This document shows, in pieces, positions 32,765-35,478 of a stretch of DNA of 35,478 bases. The notes beneath the pieces were generated by a model that was not told where the DNA came from, searched no databases, and saw only the letters and a program-made list of their open reading frames with translations. Origin of the DNA: an uncultured Pelagibacteraceae bacterium (lineage in GTDB: Bacteria; Pseudomonadota; Alphaproteobacteria; Pelagibacterales; Pelagibacteraceae); assembly GCA_902551895.1 (NCBI GenBank), contig CACDEU010000012.1, positions 1 through 35,478 on the forward strand. Direction: 5' to 3'. Positions within the stretch are counted from its first letter, which is position 1. Each line of letters starts with the position of its first letter. Both the position numbers and the translations under genes were made by a program.

Positions 32765-33097
32765 TTATTTTTTAAAATTAATTCCTTTATCTTCAAGAAC
32801 TTTTTTAAGTTCACCATTTTCATACATTTCTTTTACGATATCGCATCCACCAACAAATTCTTTTTTTATATAAAGCTGAGGTATTGTTGGCCAGTCACTA
32901 AATTCTTTTATACCTTGTCTTAATTTTTCATTTTCTAAAACATTAACAGCTTTGAAATTTACTTCTAAAATTTTTAACATATTAGTAACAGCCATTGAAA
33001 AACCGCATTGAGGTGCATCAGGTGTTCCTTTCATAAAAAGACAAACTTCATTACTTTCTATTTCATTGCTAATTAAATCATTTATTTGTTGATCCAT
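32765..33097 (-). CDS. grxD: Monothiol CGFS glutaredoxin (Grx4/GrxD)
   Basis: A 110-residue monothiol glutaredoxin. The signature Cys31-Gly-Phe-Ser is within MKGTPDAPQCGFSMAV. WPTIPQLYIKKEFVGGCDI gives the cis-Pro (glutathione binding) and the GGCDI end loop. Such proteins bind [2Fe-2S] clusters with glutathione and form heterodimers with BolA; both genes are adjacent here. A clear AAAGGAG ribosome site at 33108-33102 overlaps the end of bolA, and the spacing suggests coupled translation. Confidence 0.96.
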   Translation of the reverse strand: MDQQINDLISNEIESNEVCLFMKGTPDAPQCGFSMAVTNMLKILEVNFKAVNVLENEKLRQGIKEFSDWPTIPQLYIKKEFVGGCDIVKEMYENGELKKVLEDKGINFKK

Positions 33098-33098
33098 C

Positions 33099-33326
33099 TT
33101 ACTCCTTTGTTTTAATTGCTAGTGCATGTAATTCATTTCCCATTTTACCCTTCAATGAATTATACACCATTTTATGTTGTTCAATTTTACTTTTTCCAGC
33201 AAATGTTGAAGATGTAACTGTTGCTGAATAGTGATTACCATCACCTGCTAGATCTTGAATTTCAATCTTTGCATCTGGCATTGCTTCTTTAATTAATTTT
33301 TCTATTTCATTTAAATCCATTGCCAT
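33099..33326 (-). CDS. BolA family protein
   Basis: A 75-residue BolA-type protein with the class II KH-like fold. The conserved parts are MPDAKIEIQDLAGDGNHYSATVTSSTFAGKSKIEQHKMVYNSLKG and the end ELHALAIKT with the invariant His used for iron-sulfur sharing. It should form a cluster-binding complex with the Grx4 protein encoded two bases downstream. An in-frame ATG at codon 3 is an alternative start. Confidence 0.95.
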   Translation of the reverse strand: MAMDLNEIEKLIKEAMPDAKIEIQDLAGDGNHYSATVTSSTFAGKSKIEQHKMVYNSLKGKMGNELHALAIKTKE

Positions 33327-33327
33327 A

Positions 33328-35478
33328 TTATTTATCCATATAATCTTTTAACCAACTCATATTAGATTTAATTAAATCGTCAATATGCAGAATTGGCTCT
33401 TTGTCTATTATTATCTCATTTTTAGTTACTAATCCAATATCATCATAATGTACTGAATTATCCTTTAAAATTTTTTCTACTTTTGAAAGATTTTTCGCAT
33501 CTATTTCAATTATGTACCTTCCTTGATCTTCACCAAAATAGTAATCGAATTTATTTATTAAAACTTTAAGCTTATTTAGTTTAAAGCCCTTTTTACCCTT
33601 TATTGCCATTTTTGAAAGAGCGGTAATTATACCACCTAAAGAGACGTCGTGTGCAGAATTTATTAAACCTTCTTCCATTAATTTTAAAATCGTTTCACCA
33701 TTATTTTTTTCGTTAAATAAATTAACTTCTGGTGGAGGTCCTTTTTTTTCATTTAAAATATTTATTGCAAAAATACTTTGATCTAAATGACCTTCTGTCT
33801 TTCCAACAACTAAAATTAAATTATTTTCCTTTTTGAGGTCCATAGTGATCATTTTTTTATAATCTTTAATTAATCCAACACCACCAATTGCAGGCGTAGG
33901 TTTAATCCCCTTATCTTTTGTTTCATTGTAAAAAGATACGTTACCTGAGACCACTGGATAATCTAAAAATTTACTCGCTTCATTAATGCCCTCAACACAT
34001 TCAACAAACTCACCCATATTTTTTTCTTTTTCTGGGTTACCAAAGTTTAAACAATTTGTGATAGCAATTGGCCTAGATCCACATGAAATTAAATTTCTCC
34101 AACTTTCGCAAACAACTTGTTTTCCACCTGTAAGTGGATGGGCGTAACAATACACAGCCGAAGAATCTACTGATGTTGCAACAGCTTTATTGGTACCATG
34201 TACTCTTACAACGCCAGAGTCCGAACCAGGTTTTTGGATAGTATCACCCATTATTGTATGATCATATTGTTGCCAGATCCATTCTTTACTTGAAATATTC
34301 GGTAAGCTTAATATTTTTTTAAGAACTTCAGTAATTTTTAATTTTTTAAAATCGTCTTTATTAATTTTTATTTTTTGTGGAAGTTTTGTTTTTTTCCATT
34401 TTCTATCATAAAGAGGTGCGTTTTCTGCCAGTATATTTATAGGAATTTCTGCTACCTTATTTTTATCGAAAAACAATTCGATTTTTTTTGTGTCAGTAGT
34501 CTTTCCTATTACAGCAAAATCTAAATTCCATTTATCAAAAATCTTTTTTGCTTCTACTTCTTTACCACTTTCTAAAACAATTAACATTCTTTCTTGACTT
34601 TCAGAAAGCATAATTTCGTATGGAGTCATTTTTTCTTCACGACATGGAACTTTATTTAAATTTAACTCAATACCCAAATTTCCCTTCGAAGCCATTTCAA
34701 TACTAGAAGAAGTTAATCCTGCTGCCCCCATATCTTGAATAGATATAATTGATTTTCCTGCCATTAACTCTAAGCAAGCTTCTAATAATAATTTTTCTGT
34801 AAAAGGATCTCCAACTTGTACTGTTGGTTTTTTTTCTTCAATTTTATCATCAAAAATTGCTGAAGCCATACTCGCACCATGAATTCCATCTCGACCAGTT
34901 TTTGAACCTACATATATTACCGGTTTATTGACACCGGCAGCTTTCGAATAAAAAATTTTATTCTTATTTACTAATCCCAAAGTCATTGCATTAACTAAAA
35001 TGTTTCCATTATATGAATCGTCAAAGCTAGTTTGACCACCTACAGTTGGTATACCCATACAATTTCCGTAACCACCAATACCTTTAACCACTCCTCTTAA
35101 TAAATTTTTTGTTTTAGGATGCTGTGGAGAGCCAAAGTGAATTGAATTTAAATTTGCAATAGGTCTTGCGCCCATTGTAAAAACATCTCTCATTATACCG
35201 CCAACACCGGTTGCAGCTCCTTGATATGGTTCAATAAATGAGGGGTGATTATGACTTTCTATTTTAAAAACTATTGCATCTTCATCTTCAATATCGATAA
35301 CCCCAGCATTTTCCCCCGGACCTTGAATTACTTTTTTTCCTTTTGTGTTAAGTTTTTTTAAATGAATCCTTGATGATTTATACGAACAATGTTCATTCCA
35401 CATTGCTGAAAAAATTCCGAGCTCAGTTAGATTTGGCGTCCTTTTTAACAGGTCGCAGATTTTATTAAATTCTTCCTT
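33328..35478 (-). CDS. purL: Phosphoribosylformylglycinamidine synthase, large subunit PurL (N-terminus outside window)
   Basis: The frame is open to the window edge, 716 codons before the stop. It catalyses the ATP-dependent conversion of FGAR to FGAM in purine synthesis, with PurQ and PurS as partners. At the right edge the frame reads [18 protein letters not shown], the conserved PurL start region, so the ATG at 35403 inside it is not the true start. Further motifs are [35 protein letters not shown] and [12 protein letters not shown]. No glutaminase domain is present. It is the upstream gene of the purL-bolA-grxD unit. Confidence 0.96.
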   Translation of the reverse strand, partial: KEEFNKICDLLKRTPNLTELGIFSAMWNEHCSYKSSRIHLKKLNTKGKKVIQGPGENAGVIDIEDEDAIVFKIESHNHPSFIEPYQGAATGVGGIMRDVFTMGARPIANLNSIHFGSPQHPKTKNLLRGVVKGIGGYGNCMGIPTVGGQTSFDDSYNGNILVNAMTLGLVNKNKIFYSKAAGVNKPVIYVGSKTGRDGIHGASMASAIFDDKIEEKKPTVQVGDPFTEKLLLEACLELMAGKSIISIQDMGAAGLTSSSIEMASKGNLGIELNLNKVPCREEKMTPYEIMLSESQERMLIVLESGKEVEAKKIFDKWNLDFAVIGKTTDTKKIELFFDKNKVAEIPINILAENAPLYDRKWKKTKLPQKIKINKDDFKKLKITEVLKKILSLPNISSKEWIWQQYDHTIMGDTIQKPGSDSGVVRVHGTNKAVATSVDSSAVYCYAHPLTGGKQVVCESWRNLISCGSRPIAITNCLNFGNPEKEKNMGEFVECVEGINEASKFLDYPVVSGNVSFYNETKDKGIKPTPAIGGVGLIKDYKKMITMDLKKENNLILVVGKTEGHLDQSIFAINILNEKKGPPPEVNLFNEKNNGETILKLMEEGLINSAHDVSLGGIITALSKMAIKGKKGFKLNKLKVLINKFDYYFGEDQGRYIIEIDAKNLSKVEKILKDNSVHYDDIGLVTKNEIIIDKEPILHIDDLIKSNMSWLKDYMDK

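Noticed and set aside
35401-35403. ATG at 35403 as the start of purL
   Set aside because: The frame stays open to the window edge and upstream residues (ELGIFSA) are conserved PurL sequence, so the true start is outside the window.
1-35478. tRNA genes, CRISPR arrays, insertion sequences or prophage
   Set aside because: The gaps between genes are nearly all shorter than 75 bases. I saw no cloverleaf, no regularly spaced repeats, no transposase or integrase motifs.

Overview
This is an ordinary piece of bacterial chromosome. It is AT-rich (about 30% GC by eye) and packed almost end to end with genes. The longest non-coding stretch is about 145 bases. I see no rRNA, tRNA, insertion sequence, prophage, integrase or CRISPR array. 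The gene content and protein style suggest a streamlined marine alphaproteobacterium of the SAR11 clade (Pelagibacterales). The signs are many 1-4 base gene overlaps, short genes, extreme A/T codon bias, rpsD standing alone, a purL-bolA-grxD cluster, a methylcitrate cycle, a gamma carbonic anhydrase and a stand-alone amino-acid ABC cluster. The clade is inferred from style, not from a database match.

Layout. 1-3137 (+): tail of mtnA, an unknown exported protein, a class II aldolase and a fused SpeD-SpeE. Together these look like aminopropyl-polyamine synthesis plus salvage of its by-product methylthioadenosine. 3208-5478 (+): a polar amino-acid ABC transporter (binding protein and two permeases, no ATPase), with a perfect hairpin between the binding-protein and permease genes. 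5472-8891: a surface-sugar block with a DUF6165-like protein, a GT9 heptosyltransferase-like protein, a small membrane protein, a GT4 glycosyltransferase and a thioredoxin-fold protein. 8911-11111: gamma carbonic anhydrase, a small membrane protein, a PNPOx-like flavoprotein and a 3-hydroxyisobutyrate-dehydrogenase-like reductase. 11120-14743 (+): MFS transporter, rpoZ with a long acidic tail, dusA and a TauE/SafE permease.

14842-16296 (-): phosphomannomutase/phosphoglucomutase with a good intrinsic terminator. 16442-19377 (+): class I ribonucleotide reductase nrdA-nrdB, preceded by an exact alphaproteobacterial LexA-type box. 19387-23654 (-): gph, prpD, prpB, prpC, a methylcitrate cycle for propionyl-CoA using TTG and GTG starts. 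23726-26167 (+): a GlmU acetyltransferase half followed by glmS (UDP-GlcNAc precursors). 26234-32764 (+): class II DAHP synthase, ammonia-dependent nadE, cysS, citramalate synthase, a TrmJ-like RNA methylase and rpsD. rpsD has a near-consensus promoter built over the preceding stop codon. 32765-35478 (-): grxD, bolA and the C-terminal part of purL, which runs off the window.

Most of this is core metabolism. The parts that deserve a second look are the polyamine/methylthioadenosine cluster with its fused enzyme and exported companion, the LexA box on nrdAB, the half-size GlmU, and a set of very short or absent 5' leaders.
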